From the NCBI GenBank assembly GCA_021776195.1, contig JAJFGK010000023.1, positions 67,155-131,154 on the forward strand: a DNA stretch of 64,000 nucleotides, written 5' to 3'. The stretch is from Kiloniellaceae bacterium (GTDB lineage: Bacteria > Pseudomonadota > Alphaproteobacteria > Kiloniellales > Kiloniellaceae). The notes beneath the pieces are model-generated. The model saw only the letters and a list, made by a program, of their open reading frames with translations, did not search any database and was not told the DNA's origin. Of the stretch, positions 7,911-17,752 are shown piece by piece. Numbering within the stretch: position 1 is the first letter of the stretch; each line of letters starts with the position of its first letter. Position numbers and translations under genes: made by a program.

Positions 7911-9170
7911 TTAGACACTCTCCCTGAAGATCGCGCCGTCCTTCATGACCAGCTTCAAGTAGCGATCGGGGTCCTGCAGCACCCCGATATCGGACAGTGG
8001 ATCGCCGTCCAGGACGATCAGGTCGGCCCGCGCGCCCTCGACGATCTCGCCGATCTCGCCGGTCATCTGGAACAGATCGGCGGCGGTTGCCGTCGCCGAC
8101 CTGATGAGCTCCGCCGGGGTCTGAAAGGCGCTGCGGATCTTGAACTCGAGCAACTGATGGCGCTGCATCGTGCCCAGCAGATCGGTGCCGAAGACCATCT
8201 TCACGCCCCGGCCGTGGGCATGGGCATGGGTCTTGTGCCCGGCCTCGACCACATCGAAGACCTTGTCGCACATCTCCTTGGGCATACCGGCGGCGACGCC
8301 CTCGGTGGCCAGCACCTCGTGGGTCGACATGGTCGGCACGAGAAAGGCGTCCCGGGCGAGCAGGAGGTCGATGGTCTCATCGTCGATCAGGTTGCCGTGT
8401 TCGATGGAGCGCACGCCGCACTTCAAGGCGCGGTTGGCGGCCCGGGCGGTATAGACATGGGCGGCGACATAGGTCTCGGCGGCTTCGGCTTCCTGCACCG
8501 CGGCGACGATCTCCTCTTCGGAAAACTGGGTGCTGGAAATCCGGTCGGTCGGCGAGGACACGCCCCCGGCGGCCATGATCTTCAGGAAATGCGCGCCCTT
8601 GCGGATTTCATCGCGGCAAGCCCTGCGGACCTCGGAAACGCCGTCCGCGATCCTGCCCAGGCCGGCGCAGCAGAGGCAATCGTCCCAGTTTTCGCCAGGG
8701 CCGCGCATATCGCCGTGACCGCCGGTCTGGGAAATCGCGTGACCGGCAAAGAGGATGCGCGGTCCGGTCAGATAGCCCTCTTCGACCGACTTGGCCAAGC
8801 CGAAGTCGGCGCCGCCGCAGTCCCGGACCGTGGTGAAGCCACGCTGCAGCATCCCGGCAAGGATTTCGCTGGCCCGGGCGGCGACGTACATCGGCGACCA
8901 GCGCAAAAGCTCGGGAAAGCTCGCGGTGGCGGCCACCACATGGACGTGGGCATCGCATAGACCTGGCATCAGGGTCTTGCCGCCGAGATCGATGACCCGG
9001 TCGGCGTCTGCTCCAGGATTGCCAGCGGCATCCTCGGAAATCGCACGAACCCGGCCGTTTTCGATTGCGATACTGCGGGCCCCCAAAAGCGTGCCGGCGC
9101 GCGTGTCCAGCAGGTTGGCGTTTTGAAGGACAATAGTTGGCTTGGCGTCCTGGCCGGCGGCGTTTGTCAC
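7911..9170 (-). CDS. Metal-dependent amidohydrolase (imidazolonepropionase/prolidase-like)
   Basis: The 419-residue product carries the amidohydrolase ligands in order: 'DAHVHV' (HxH), 'FLKIMAAGG' (a lysine that is often carboxylated), 'AAHVYTA', 'SIEHGNL' and 'VFGTDLL'. Metal-dependent hydrolases of this subgroup include carboxypeptidases and Xaa-Pro dipeptidases acting on cyclic amides or N-acyl amino acids. It is the first gene of the minus-strand TRAP operon; dctP starts 73 bp after its stop codon. The cytoplasmic product probably processes the imported compound. Upstream (9171-9396) is a divergent promoter region shared with the SDR gene; I saw the small palindrome ACAG-N6-CTGT there but nothing firmer. 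Confidence 0.88.
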   Translation of the reverse strand: MTNAAGQDAKPTIVLQNANLLDTRAGTLLGARSIAIENGRVRAISEDAAGNPGADADRVIDLGGKTLMPGLCDAHVHVVAATASFPELLRWSPMYVAARASEILAGMLQRGFTTVRDCGGADFGLAKSVEEGYLTGPRILFAGHAISQTGGHGDMRGPGENWDDCLCCAGLGRIADGVSEVRRACRDEIRKGAHFLKIMAAGGVSSPTDRISSTQFSEEEIVAAVQEAEAAETYVAAHVYTARAANRALKCGVRSIEHGNLIDDETIDLLLARDAFLVPTMSTHEVLATEGVAAGMPKEMCDKVFDVVEAGHKTHAHAHGRGVKMVFGTDLLGTMQRHQLLEFKIRSAFQTPAELIRSATATAADLFQMTGEIGEIVEGARADLIVLDGDPLSDIGVLQDPDRYLKLVMKDGAIFRESV

Positions 9171-9396
9171 GAAGTCTCCCCTGCTCTGCTCCCGGCCTGT
9201 GAATTCGACCGATCTCTTGCTTTGATACCAAGGCTACGGCGCCTAGAACAAACAGTCAATCCTGTCTTTTTTCGAGTCGATAACTGGACAAGCAGTCGCT
9301 GGCACCTCCGCGCCTCAAGTCAATTTACTCCGGCAGCGCCATCTGTGATGCTGGCCCCCGGACCTTTGGCGAACGGGGATTCTGCAGGAGATCGAG

Positions 9397-10179
9397 ATGT
9401 CGGGGCATGGCTTGTTGGACGGCCGGCTGGCGCTGGTGACCGGGGCGGGAAAGGGCATCGGCCTGGCCATCGTGCGCGCGCTGGCCCGCGAGGGCGCCAA
9501 GATCGCGGTCACGGACTACGATCTGGCCGCCGCGCAGGTCGCCGCCGATGGGCTGGGCGCGCAGGCGCGCGCCTTTCGCCTCGACGTCACCGACAGTCAA
9601 GAGACGAATGTGGCTTTCGAAGCCGCCGCGGCATGGCTGGGCGGGCTCGATCTGGTGATCGGCAACGCCGGCATCTCGACCATGAACCGGGTGGTCGACC
9701 TGACCGAGGCCGAGTGGGATTCGAACATGGCGGTCAACGCCAAGGGGATCTTTCTCACCAACCGGGAAGCGGTCCGCCGGTTCCTCGCCACCGGCACCAA
9801 GGGCGTGATCGTCAACACCGCCTCCCTCGCCGGCAAGATCGGCGCGCCGCTCTTGGCGCACTACGCCGCCAGCAAGTTCGCCGTGGTCGGATTCACCCAA
9901 TCCTTGGCCAAGGAGGTGGCCGAACATGGCATTCGGGTGAACGCCGTCTGCCCGGGCTTCGTGCGCACCTCGATGCAGACACGCGAGATCGCCTGGGAGG
10001 GCGAGCTGCGCGGCATGACCCCCGAGGCGGTGCGGGCGGAGTACGTGGCGATGACGCCGCTGGGGCGGATCGAGGAGCCGGAAGACATCGCCGAGGTCGT
10101 GGTTTTCCTGGCCAGCGACCAGTCGCGCTTTTTGACCGGGGAGTCGATCAACGCTTCCGGCGGCGTGCTGATGGATTGA
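9397..10179 (+). CDS. Short-chain dehydrogenase/reductase (classical SDR)
   Basis: The 260-residue product has the classical SDR layout: 'VTGAGKGIG' cofactor loop (residues 14-22), 'DVTD' (63-66), 'GNAGIS' (89-94), and the catalytic set Ser143, Tyr156 and Lys160 in 'HYAASKFAV'. The C-terminal 'GESINASGG' is the usual oligomerisation end. Asp40 after the second strand ('VTDYDLA') suggests NAD rather than NADP. CAGGAG lies 6 bp before the ATG. BtpA and FGGY-kinase genes follow within 20 bp and 2 bp, so it probably oxidises a sugar or polyol in that pathway. The substrate is not assignable. Confidence 0.92.
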   Translation: MSGHGLLDGRLALVTGAGKGIGLAIVRALAREGAKIAVTDYDLAAAQVAADGLGAQARAFRLDVTDSQETNVAFEAAAAWLGGLDLVIGNAGISTMNRVVDLTEAEWDSNMAVNAKGIFLTNREAVRRFLATGTKGVIVNTASLAGKIGAPLLAHYAASKFAVVGFTQSLAKEVAEHGIRVNAVCPGFVRTSMQTREIAWEGELRGMTPEAVRAEYVAMTPLGRIEEPEDIAEVVVFLASDQSRFLTGESINASGGVLMD

Positions 10180-10199
10180 TTTAAAGGGGAGAGGACTGA

Positions 10200-11003
10200 A
10201 TGGACTGGCTCAAGGACACCTTCGGCAGCCACAAGCCGGTAATCGCCATGGCCCACCTGCCGCCCCTGCCCGGCGCCCCGCTTTACGACGCCGACGGCGG
10301 GATGGCCGCCATCGCCGATTACGTGGGCCGCGACCTGGAAGCCCTGCAGGCCGCCGGCGTGGACTGCGTCATGTTCGGCAACGAGGGCGACCGCCCCTAT
10401 CTGCTCCAGGCCAGCCCGGAAAGCCTCGCCGCCATGACCGCCGTGGTCGCCCAGTTGAAGGGCGCGCTCAAGGTCCCCTTCGGGGTCAATTACCTCTGGG
10501 ATCCGGTGGCGACGGTGGCCCTGGCGGTGGCGACCGGCGCCGGCTTCGCGCGGGAGATTTTCACCGGGGTCTACGATTCCGACATGGGCCTGTGGCAGCC
10601 CGACGCCGCCAAAGCGGTGCGCCTGCGCCACGGCCTCGGCCGGGCCGACCTCAAGCTGCTGTTCAACATCAATGCCGAGTTCGCCGCACCGCTCGGCGAC
10701 CGGCCGATCGAGGCACGGGCCAAGAGCGCCGTCTTCTCCTCTCTGGCCGACGCGGTGCTGGTCTCCGGTCCCATGACCGGCCAGCCGGTCGACCAGTCGA
10801 ACCTGCGAAAGGTCAAGGAGGCCGTCGGGGAGACCCCGGTCTTCGCCAACACGGGCTGCCGGGCGGACAACATCGGCGACATCCTGGCGGTCGCCGACGG
10901 CTGCGTCGTCGGCACCCACTTCAAGGTCGAGGGCGACACCTGGAAGGCCGTGGACCGGGATCGGACCGAGCGCTTCATGGAGACCGTCAGGGCGGTGCGT
11001 TAA
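10200..11003 (+). CDS. BtpA/SgcQ-family protein
   Basis: The 267-residue product matches the BtpA family, a TIM-barrel-like group named after a cyanobacterial photosystem I biogenesis factor but also found in sugar operons as SgcQ. Diagnostic pieces are 'KPVIAMAHLPPLPGAPLY', 'GVDCVMFGNEGDRPY', 'PFGVNYLWDP', 'LKLLFNINAEFA' and 'PVFANTGC'. Placement between an SDR and a carbohydrate kinase supports the sugar-linked role. AGGGGAG precedes the start, and its stop codon is two bases before the kinase ATG. The biochemical activity of SgcQ-type proteins is not known to me; the barrel and the 'VVGTHFKVEGD' end suggest phosphate binding, as inference. Confidence 0.88.
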   Translation: MDWLKDTFGSHKPVIAMAHLPPLPGAPLYDADGGMAAIADYVGRDLEALQAAGVDCVMFGNEGDRPYLLQASPESLAAMTAVVAQLKGALKVPFGVNYLWDPVATVALAVATGAGFAREIFTGVYDSDMGLWQPDAAKAVRLRHGLGRADLKLLFNINAEFAAPLGDRPIEARAKSAVFSSLADAVLVSGPMTGQPVDQSNLRKVKEAVGETPVFANTGCRADNIGDILAVADGCVVGTHFKVEGDTWKAVDRDRTERFMETVRAVR

Positions 11004-11005
11004 GG

Positions 11006-12529
11006 ATGGGTTTGCTTCTGGGTCTCGATATCGGCACCACCTCGACCATCGGCATTCTCATCGATTCCGAAGGCGCGATCCGGGCCACCGCCTCGCGCCC
11101 GAGCGCGCTGGTCTCGAAGCACCCCAACTGGGCCGAGGAGGACCCGGCGCTCTGGTGGGGCAATGTCTGCGCCTTGGTGCCGGAATTGCTGACGGCCTCG
11201 GGCGCCGCGGCCTCGGAGATTGCCGGCATCGGCGTCACCGGCATGGTGCCGACGGTCATCCTGCTTGACCATAGCGGACGCCCGCTCCGCCTTTCCATGC
11301 AGCAGAACGATGCCCGCGCCCTCGCAGAGATCGAGGCGATGAAGCAGGCCATCGACCCGGACGACTTCTTCCGGCGCACCGGCGGCAGCATCAATCAGCA
11401 GCTCGTGGCGCCGAAACTGCGTTGGCTCGAACGCCACGAGCCCGACTGCTTCAAGCAGGCAAAGATGGTGCTGGGATCCTACGACTACATCACCGGACGC
11501 CTGACCGGGTCCTTTTCGGTCGAGCAGAACTGGGCCCTGGAGTCCGGATTCATGGATCTGGCGGGTGCTCGGCTGGACCAGGATTTGGTGGCGCTCGGCG
11601 GAATCCCGTTAGAAGCCCTGCCGCCGCTGCGGGCCTCCCACGCCCTGGCCGGCGAGGTCACCGCCGCGGCGGCGGCCGAAACGGGCCTGGCGGCGGGTAC
11701 GCCGGTGGTCGCCGGCTGCGCCGATCATATCGCCTCGGCCTTCGTCGCCGGCGCCTCCCAAGACGGCGATCTGGTGGTCAAGTTCGGCGGCGCCGGCGAC
11801 ATCATGCTGTCGTCCAGCGCGGCGGTGACCGACCCCCGCCTCTTCATCGATTTCCACATCGTGCCGGGGCTCTTCTTCAGCAACGGCTGCATGGCGGCGA
11901 GCGGCAGCGTGCTCAACTGGATCGCCGACCATTTGGCCAAGGCCGAAAAACAAGAAGCCGAAGCCCTCGACCAGTCGGTCCACGCCCTCTTGGACCAACG
12001 GGCGGCCGCGTTGCCGCCCGGGGCCGGCGGCGTGGTCCTGCTGCCCTACTTTCTGGGCGAGAAGACGCCGCTCCACGACCCCCAGGCCCGGGGCACTCTG
12101 GTCGGGTTGGGCCTGCACCACGGTCTGCCCAATATCTGGCGCGCCGCTCTGGAGGCGGTGGCCTTCGGCTTTCGTCACCACGGCGAGATCTTCGCCGAGA
12201 GGGGCCTGGCGACCCGCCGGGTGATCGCCTGCGACGGCGGCGCGGCGAGCGACCTCTGGCTGCAGATCACCGCCGACGTTCTCGGGCAACCGGTCCAGCG
12301 GCTCCTGAACCATCCGGGGTCCTGCCTGGGCGCGGCCTTCGTCGCCGGCATGGGGGTCGGCGTCCTGGACGACTGGGGCGCGGTGTCGCGCTACGTCCAG
12401 CCGGACCGGGTCTTCGAGCCGAGCACCGCCCATGGCGAAACCTACGACGAGGCCTACGGCATCTACCGGGATCTCTACGATCGCCTGCAAAGCCTCTACC
12501 CGCGGGTCGGAAAGCTGCCATCGGCTTAG
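11006..12529 (+). CDS. FGGY-family carbohydrate kinase (xylulokinase-like)
   Basis: The 507-residue product starts with the sugar-kinase phosphate-1 loop 'GLDIGTTSTIGILID', has 'GIGVTGMVPTVILLD' and the second-domain 'VVAGCADHIASAFVAGA' with 'VVKFGGAGDIML', and ends with the adenosine loop 'VIACDGGAASDLWLQITAD'. FGGY kinases phosphorylate ketoses or polyols in the cytoplasm. The ATG directly follows the BtpA stop codon (TAAGGATG), so translation is coupled. Aspartate in the region after 'YITGRLTG' and the general length fit xylulokinase or an L-ribulokinase relative; exact sugar unknown. No transporter for the sugar adjoins; the nearest sugar importer is at 16619-20843 on the other strand. 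Confidence 0.92.
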   Translation: MGLLLGLDIGTTSTIGILIDSEGAIRATASRPSALVSKHPNWAEEDPALWWGNVCALVPELLTASGAAASEIAGIGVTGMVPTVILLDHSGRPLRLSMQQNDARALAEIEAMKQAIDPDDFFRRTGGSINQQLVAPKLRWLERHEPDCFKQAKMVLGSYDYITGRLTGSFSVEQNWALESGFMDLAGARLDQDLVALGGIPLEALPPLRASHALAGEVTAAAAAETGLAAGTPVVAGCADHIASAFVAGASQDGDLVVKFGGAGDIMLSSSAAVTDPRLFIDFHIVPGLFFSNGCMAASGSVLNWIADHLAKAEKQEAEALDQSVHALLDQRAAALPPGAGGVVLLPYFLGEKTPLHDPQARGTLVGLGLHHGLPNIWRAALEAVAFGFRHHGEIFAERGLATRRVIACDGGAASDLWLQITADVLGQPVQRLLNHPGSCLGAAFVAGMGVGVLDDWGAVSRYVQPDRVFEPSTAHGETYDEAYGIYRDLYDRLQSLYPRVGKLPSA

Positions 12530-12640
12530 CCGGAATGACCGGTCGCCCTCAAAATTGCCGCCCCGATTCGGCAGCCGGATTAAGCCCCATTTCAAACCGA
12601 TTATAGGTTAAAGTCGGGCACGCAAATCATTCGACTGCGA

Positions 12641-12664
12641 AGCCCGGCCGACCCGAGCCGGGCT
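12641..12664 (+). other. Stem-loop in the leader of the 12691 gene
   Basis: AGCCCGGC pairs with GCCGGGCT around an 8-base loop. No T-run follows, so it is a weak terminator at best; it may end the kinase transcript or shield the mRNA of the binding-protein gene that starts 27 bp later. Confidence 0.6.
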
Positions 12665-12690
12665 CAATAAGACGATGGGGAGTAATTCAC

Positions 12691-14295
12691 ATGCATAAAC
12701 ACTTGAAAAACGAACAGGTACTCTGGTTGTCCAGAGAGCTGACGAAGGGACGGATCTCGCGCCGGGAGTTCCTGGGTCGCGCTGCCGCACTCGGCCTGTC
12801 GGGTGTGCTGGCGACAAGCCTGGCCGCGCAGTCCGTCGCAGCCGCGACACCCAAGCAGGGTGGCCGCTTCGAGGTCGGATTGGGACACGGATCGACGACC
12901 GATTCGTTGGACCCGGCCACCTACGAAAACGGCTTCACCGGCAAGCTCAACTATGCGATCCACAATCATCTGGCCGAGACCGACAGCGACGGCAAGCTTG
13001 CCCCGGAGCTCGCGGAGTCCATGGAGCCCTCCAGCGATGCGACCGAGTGGGTCTTCAAGCTGCGCAAGGGCGTTGAGTTTCACAACGGCAAGACCCTCGA
13101 TTCGGACGACGTCGTCGCTTCGATCAACCATCATCGGGGCGACTCGAAGTCCGCGGCCAAGCCCTTGCTGGATCAGGTCGAGGACGTCAAGACGGACGGA
13201 AAAGAAAATGTCGTGATCCGCCTGACGGGTGGCAACGCCGGCTTTCCCTTCGTGATCAGCGACTATCACATCTCGATCAAGCCCGCCAAAGACGGCAAAA
13301 TCGACGCCAACTCCAGTGTCGGGACGGGTCCCTATAGCCTGACGGACTTTGAACCCGGCGTCCGTGCGAACTTCAAACGCAATCCGAACTACTTCAAGAC
13401 CGGAAAACCCTACTTCGACGAAATGGGATTTCTGACCATCGCCGACACGGTGGCGCGCACCAACGCCCTGGTCACCGGGGAAATTCACGCGATGGACAAA
13501 TGCGACCTCAAGACACTCCATCTGTTCAAACGCAATCCGGACATCAGGATCGAAGAGGTGACGGGCACGCTCCACTACACATTTCCCATGCGCACCGATA
13601 CCCCACCCTTCGACAACAACCACGTGCGCATGGCCCTCAAGCTGTCGCTCGACCGCGACGAGGTTCTGCAAAAGATCCTGAAGGGCCATGGCGCCCTGGG
13701 GAACGACCACCCGATCAGCCCGTCGAACCTCTATCATGCGTCGGAGCTGCCGCAACGGACCTACGATCCCGAAAAGGCCAAGTGGCACCTCAAGCAAGCC
13801 GGCCTGTCCGAGCTGACAGTGGAGCTTTCGGCGGCCGACGCCGCCTTTAACGGCTCGGTCGATTTCGCGGTTCTCTACAAGGAACACGCGGCCAAGGCCG
13901 GGATCACGATCAATGTCGACCGCGTGCCCAACGACGGCTACTGGTCCGATGTTTGGATGAAGAAACCCTGGTGCGCCTGTTATTGGAGTGGGCGGCCGAC
14001 GGAAGACTGGATGTTCTCGACCGCCTATGCGGAGGGCGCGGACTGGAACGACTCCTTCTGGAGCCACGAACTCTTCAACAAGCTCCTGATCGAAGCGCGG
14101 GCGGAACTGGACGAGGCAAAACGCCGCGCCATGTATGTGGAAATGCAAACAATCGTGCGCGACGAGGGCGGCGTTCTGGTGCCATTTTTCGCCAACTATG
14201 TCTTTGCCATGATCAACAGCGTGCAGCACGGCCCCATGCAGGGCAACTGGGACATGGACGGCGAGAAGTTCATGGAGCGTTGGTGGTTCGCGTAA
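12691..14295 (+). CDS. ABC transporter substrate-binding protein, family 5 (oligopeptide type), Tat-exported, orphan
   Basis: The 534-residue protein carries a twin-arginine signal ('ISRREFLGRAAALG' plus hydrophobic stretch ending near 'SVAAA') and the family-5 layout: 'GSTTDSLDPATYENGF', 'LAPELAESMEPSSDATEWVF', 'LRKGVEFHNGK' and 'GTGPYSL'. Such proteins bind peptides, nickel, opines or glycosides in the periplasm. GGGGAG lies 8 bp before the ATG. No permease or ATPase gene adjoins it: the kinase lies upstream and a hairpin plus a convergent methyltransferase gene lie downstream. It must therefore share a transporter encoded elsewhere or be part of a split system. A possible partner is the Dpp-type importer at 27105-33632, which has its own binding protein. 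Confidence 0.92.
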   Translation: MHKHLKNEQVLWLSRELTKGRISRREFLGRAAALGLSGVLATSLAAQSVAAATPKQGGRFEVGLGHGSTTDSLDPATYENGFTGKLNYAIHNHLAETDSDGKLAPELAESMEPSSDATEWVFKLRKGVEFHNGKTLDSDDVVASINHHRGDSKSAAKPLLDQVEDVKTDGKENVVIRLTGGNAGFPFVISDYHISIKPAKDGKIDANSSVGTGPYSLTDFEPGVRANFKRNPNYFKTGKPYFDEMGFLTIADTVARTNALVTGEIHAMDKCDLKTLHLFKRNPDIRIEEVTGTLHYTFPMRTDTPPFDNNHVRMALKLSLDRDEVLQKILKGHGALGNDHPISPSNLYHASELPQRTYDPEKAKWHLKQAGLSELTVELSAADAAFNGSVDFAVLYKEHAAKAGITINVDRVPNDGYWSDVWMKKPWCACYWSGRPTEDWMFSTAYAEGADWNDSFWSHELFNKLLIEARAELDEAKRRAMYVEMQTIVRDEGGVLVPFFANYVFAMINSVQHGPMQGNWDMDGEKFMERWWFA

Positions 14296-14362
14296 GCAAA
14301 GTGAACCGCGGGGACTGAAACACTGAGTTGGTCCCCCAAGAAACGATCAGACCGCGACGCTT

Positions 14363-14395
14363 GATGGGTGGGATCCATTCAGGATCCCACCCATC
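14363..14395. terminator. Perfect 14-bp stem-loop between convergent genes
   Basis: GATGGGTGGGATCC pairs perfectly with GGATCCCACCCATC around a 5-base loop. It lies between the stop codons of the converging binding-protein and methyltransferase genes and can act on both strands. No T-tract follows on the plus strand, so it may work through Rho or as an RNA 3'-end stabiliser. Confidence 0.7.
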
Positions 14396-14412
14396 GTCGC
14401 TTGCACGCCGTC

Positions 14413-15279
14413 TCAGAGAAGCTGTTTCAAAGCCTTGATGTGATCGACGCCCAGACCGCAGCATCCGCCGATGACCTGCACGCCGCGCTCGAGCCAGGAA
14501 CCGGCATGGCTGGCATATTCCTCAGGCGATACCGTCACATCGTAGAGGCAGGCATTGTCGACCCACCGCGCGGAATGGGCATAGACGCCGACGTGCCCCG
14601 GCCAACGATCCGCCACGATGGCGAGACAGGCGTCGATATGCTCCACCTCCGTATGCATGATACTGACGAGCGGCACGTTCTTGCCTTCGATCGCGTCCAG
14701 GGCCTCGGCCAGCAGGCCGCCGCGCAGCAGTGTCATGGCACCGGAGTCGTCCGGTTTGCAGGACAGGCCGACCCAGACCGGGAGGCCGCTGGCCTGCGCC
14801 GCCTCGAGCGTGACCAGCATGCGGTCGATATCGACCATCATCTCCAGCATCAGCAGGTCGGCGCCCGCCTTGGCCATGATCGACGCTTCTTCTTCGGCGC
14901 CGGCCACCAGGTCCGCCGGCGCGGGCCAGTTGCCCGACCAGGACCAGTAGGAGATTCCGCCGGCGACGAGAACCTCGGGTGCCTGCATGCGATCGCGGGC
15001 CTCCAGCGCCAGCTCGACCCCGCGACGGTTGAGCGTCTCGAACTCCTGCTCGACACCGGCATCGCGCAAGGCATGCCGATGGGTCGCGAAGGTGTTTGAG
15101 ATGACGATCTCGGCGCCTTCACGAATGTAGTCCTCGTGCACCGCCCGCAAGACTTCCGGGTGACTGAGCGCGCCGCCGCCGTTCCAGGCGTTTTCCAGTT
15201 GCGGGACGCCGCGCCTCTCGATTTCCGTGCCCGTCGCGCCGTCGATCAAGATCCGTTCGCCCTTCGCGATCCGCGCCAT
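14413..15279 (-). CDS. Homocysteine S-methyltransferase family protein
   Basis: With ATG 15279 the product has 288 residues and starts 'MARIAKGERILIDGATGTE', the usual N-terminus of this zinc-dependent barrel. Zinc cysteines are visible in 'VGLSCKPDDSG' and the C-terminal 'QVIGGCCGLGVDHI'. The family transfers a methyl group from betaine, S-methylmethionine or similar donors to homocysteine, giving methionine. The open frame extends to 15492, with another ATG at 15417, but the extra residues are unlike the family and no good ribosome site was found for either. It is transcribed away from the PhyH dioxygenase; both might belong to osmolyte breakdown, which is inference. Confidence 0.88.
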   Translation of the reverse strand: MARIAKGERILIDGATGTEIERRGVPQLENAWNGGGALSHPEVLRAVHEDYIREGAEIVISNTFATHRHALRDAGVEQEFETLNRRGVELALEARDRMQAPEVLVAGGISYWSWSGNWPAPADLVAGAEEEASIMAKAGADLLMLEMMVDIDRMLVTLEAAQASGLPVWVGLSCKPDDSGAMTLLRGGLLAEALDAIEGKNVPLVSIMHTEVEHIDACLAIVADRWPGHVGVYAHSARWVDNACLYDVTVSPEEYASHAGSWLERGVQVIGGCCGLGVDHIKALKQLL

Positions 15280-15478
15280 CAACCGATCATATCCGCCCAC
15301 GTCCGACTCCCCGGCTGCCGCCTGTTGTTCGGCGGAAACGATAACCGAGGTGGGCAGCGCGTGAAAAGCTTTACGACCGAGACGGGGGCATCTGTCATTG
15401 GCTGCGACTTCCGTCATTTGTTGTGCAATAGTCGGAACGCAGGGAGCCGAATTTCGGCATGAGAGATGTGAGGTTACA

Positions 15479-16315
15479 GTGGTCAGCAACAAGCCCAGAT
15501 CGCGGCTCGCAATCGACTATGCCGCCGACGGCATGCTCGCCGCGGTCGACCTCCTGTCGGCGGACGAGGCCGGTTTCTACCGTGACAGCTTGCGCCAATT
15601 CGTTTCCAGCTATCAGGATCGCGAGGCCTACGGCACGTGGACCTACGGCAAGTCTCATCTCGTTCTCGAATGGGTTGCCGCGATCGCCCGGCACCCACGG
15701 ATCCTCGATCACGTCGAGCAGATACTAGGTCCCGACATCCTTGTCTGGGACAGCTTCCTGCCGACGAAACCGCCGCACTCCGAGGGTCATTTCGGTTGGC
15801 ACCAGGACGGAACCTTCTGGCCTATCGCGCCGCTCGAGCAGAGCCTTGCAGTGTGGCTGGCGCTGGACGATGTCACCACGAGGAACGGCGGCATGCGCAT
15901 GATTCCGGGTAGTTGGCGCCTGGGTCAGCTCGGCCACGAGACGACTTACGATCCCAAGAGCATGTTACGGCGAGGTCAGCGGGTGACCAGTGCCATCGAT
16001 GAGGACAAGGCTGTCGACATCGTCCTCAAGCCGGGTCAAGCGTCGTTCCATGGGCATTTGACCTTACACGGATCGGGGCCGAACCGAACGGATCGTTGGC
16101 GCTTGGGGGTCGGACTGAACTATGTCGCAGCGACCGTGTCGCCGACCGAAGGCCACAAAGCATCGGCCATGCTTGTGCGGGGGAAAGCGGGGGCCACGAG
16201 CTTCGACCTCGAGACGCCGCCGCCGTCCGATCTCCATCCCGACGCCCTGGCTCAGTTTGCCTGGTCACAGGAACTCGGAAAAAAGCGCTATGCAGACGTG
16301 ACCCCGGCACCATGA
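15479..16315 (+). CDS. Phytanoyl-CoA dioxygenase (PhyH) family Fe(II)/2-oxoglutarate enzyme
   Basis: From GTG 15479 the product has 278 residues. The iron ligands are visible as 'GWHQDG' (His108, Asp110) and 'LTLHGSG' (His197), with an arginine in 'NRTDRWRLG' placed to bind 2-oxoglutarate. PhyH enzymes hydroxylate small metabolites, including ectoine and N-alkylated compounds. I prefer the GTG with GAGG 6-8 bp upstream over the ATG at 15398, which would add 27 residues overlapping the divergent gene's possible leader. The substrate is unknown; the acyclic 'HFGWHQDGTFWP' context is shared with many uncharacterised marine enzymes. The gene ends just before the palindromic element at 16332. Confidence 0.87.
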   Translation: MVSNKPRSRLAIDYAADGMLAAVDLLSADEAGFYRDSLRQFVSSYQDREAYGTWTYGKSHLVLEWVAAIARHPRILDHVEQILGPDILVWDSFLPTKPPHSEGHFGWHQDGTFWPIAPLEQSLAVWLALDDVTTRNGGMRMIPGSWRLGQLGHETTYDPKSMLRRGQRVTSAIDEDKAVDIVLKPGQASFHGHLTLHGSGPNRTDRWRLGVGLNYVAATVSPTEGHKASAMLVRGKAGATSFDLETPPPSDLHPDALAQFAWSQELGKKRYADVTPAP

Positions 16316-16331
16316 ACCCCCTGAGCACCTT

Positions 16332-16547
16332 GGGATCTATTGACGACCACTGCCCAGGGAGCGTCATTCCGGAACCCGGTTCGGCCCAAATTTTCGATTT
16401 GGCGGCCGAACCGCGGTATCCGGAATCTCGGGCCGACGCCCGACCTCAATTCCGCCGAGATCCCGGCTCGCTGACTTTCCTTTCCAAATCGAAGATTTGG
16501 AAAGGAAAGTCGCGTCCGGGATGACCCTAGCTGCCAACATACCCTAA
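16332..16547 (-). repeat. Palindromic non-autonomous element, copy 1 (~216 bp)
   Basis: Read on the minus strand this segment aligns along its whole length with 57590-57806, with shared blocks such as TCATCCCGGACGCGACTT, GAGCCGGGATCTCGGCG, GTCGGCCCGAGATTCCGGAT and GGTTCCGGAATGACG. It contains the palindrome CCAAATCTTCGATTTGG. Its ends, GGGATCTATTGAC and AGGGTATGTTGGC on opposite strands, are decayed versions of the terminal repeats of copy 2. No coding capacity is seen. It fills the 303-bp gap between PhyH and the ABC ATPase gene. Confidence 0.88.
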
Positions 16548-16618
16548 ACCCACTGTATGACCGCATGAAGGCCCGGTTATGGCTTCGCGTCTATGAGACC
16601 ACGTCCTGGCCGGCGCGG

Positions 16619-17740
<1,122 letters not shown>

Positions 17741-17752
17741 AGGGCTGGCCTC

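Noticed and set aside
15421..15440. AATAGTCGG motif shared with the tetR/dctQ repeat arms
   Set aside because: A nine-base match is expected about once by chance in 64 kb on both strands, and the flanking bases differ.
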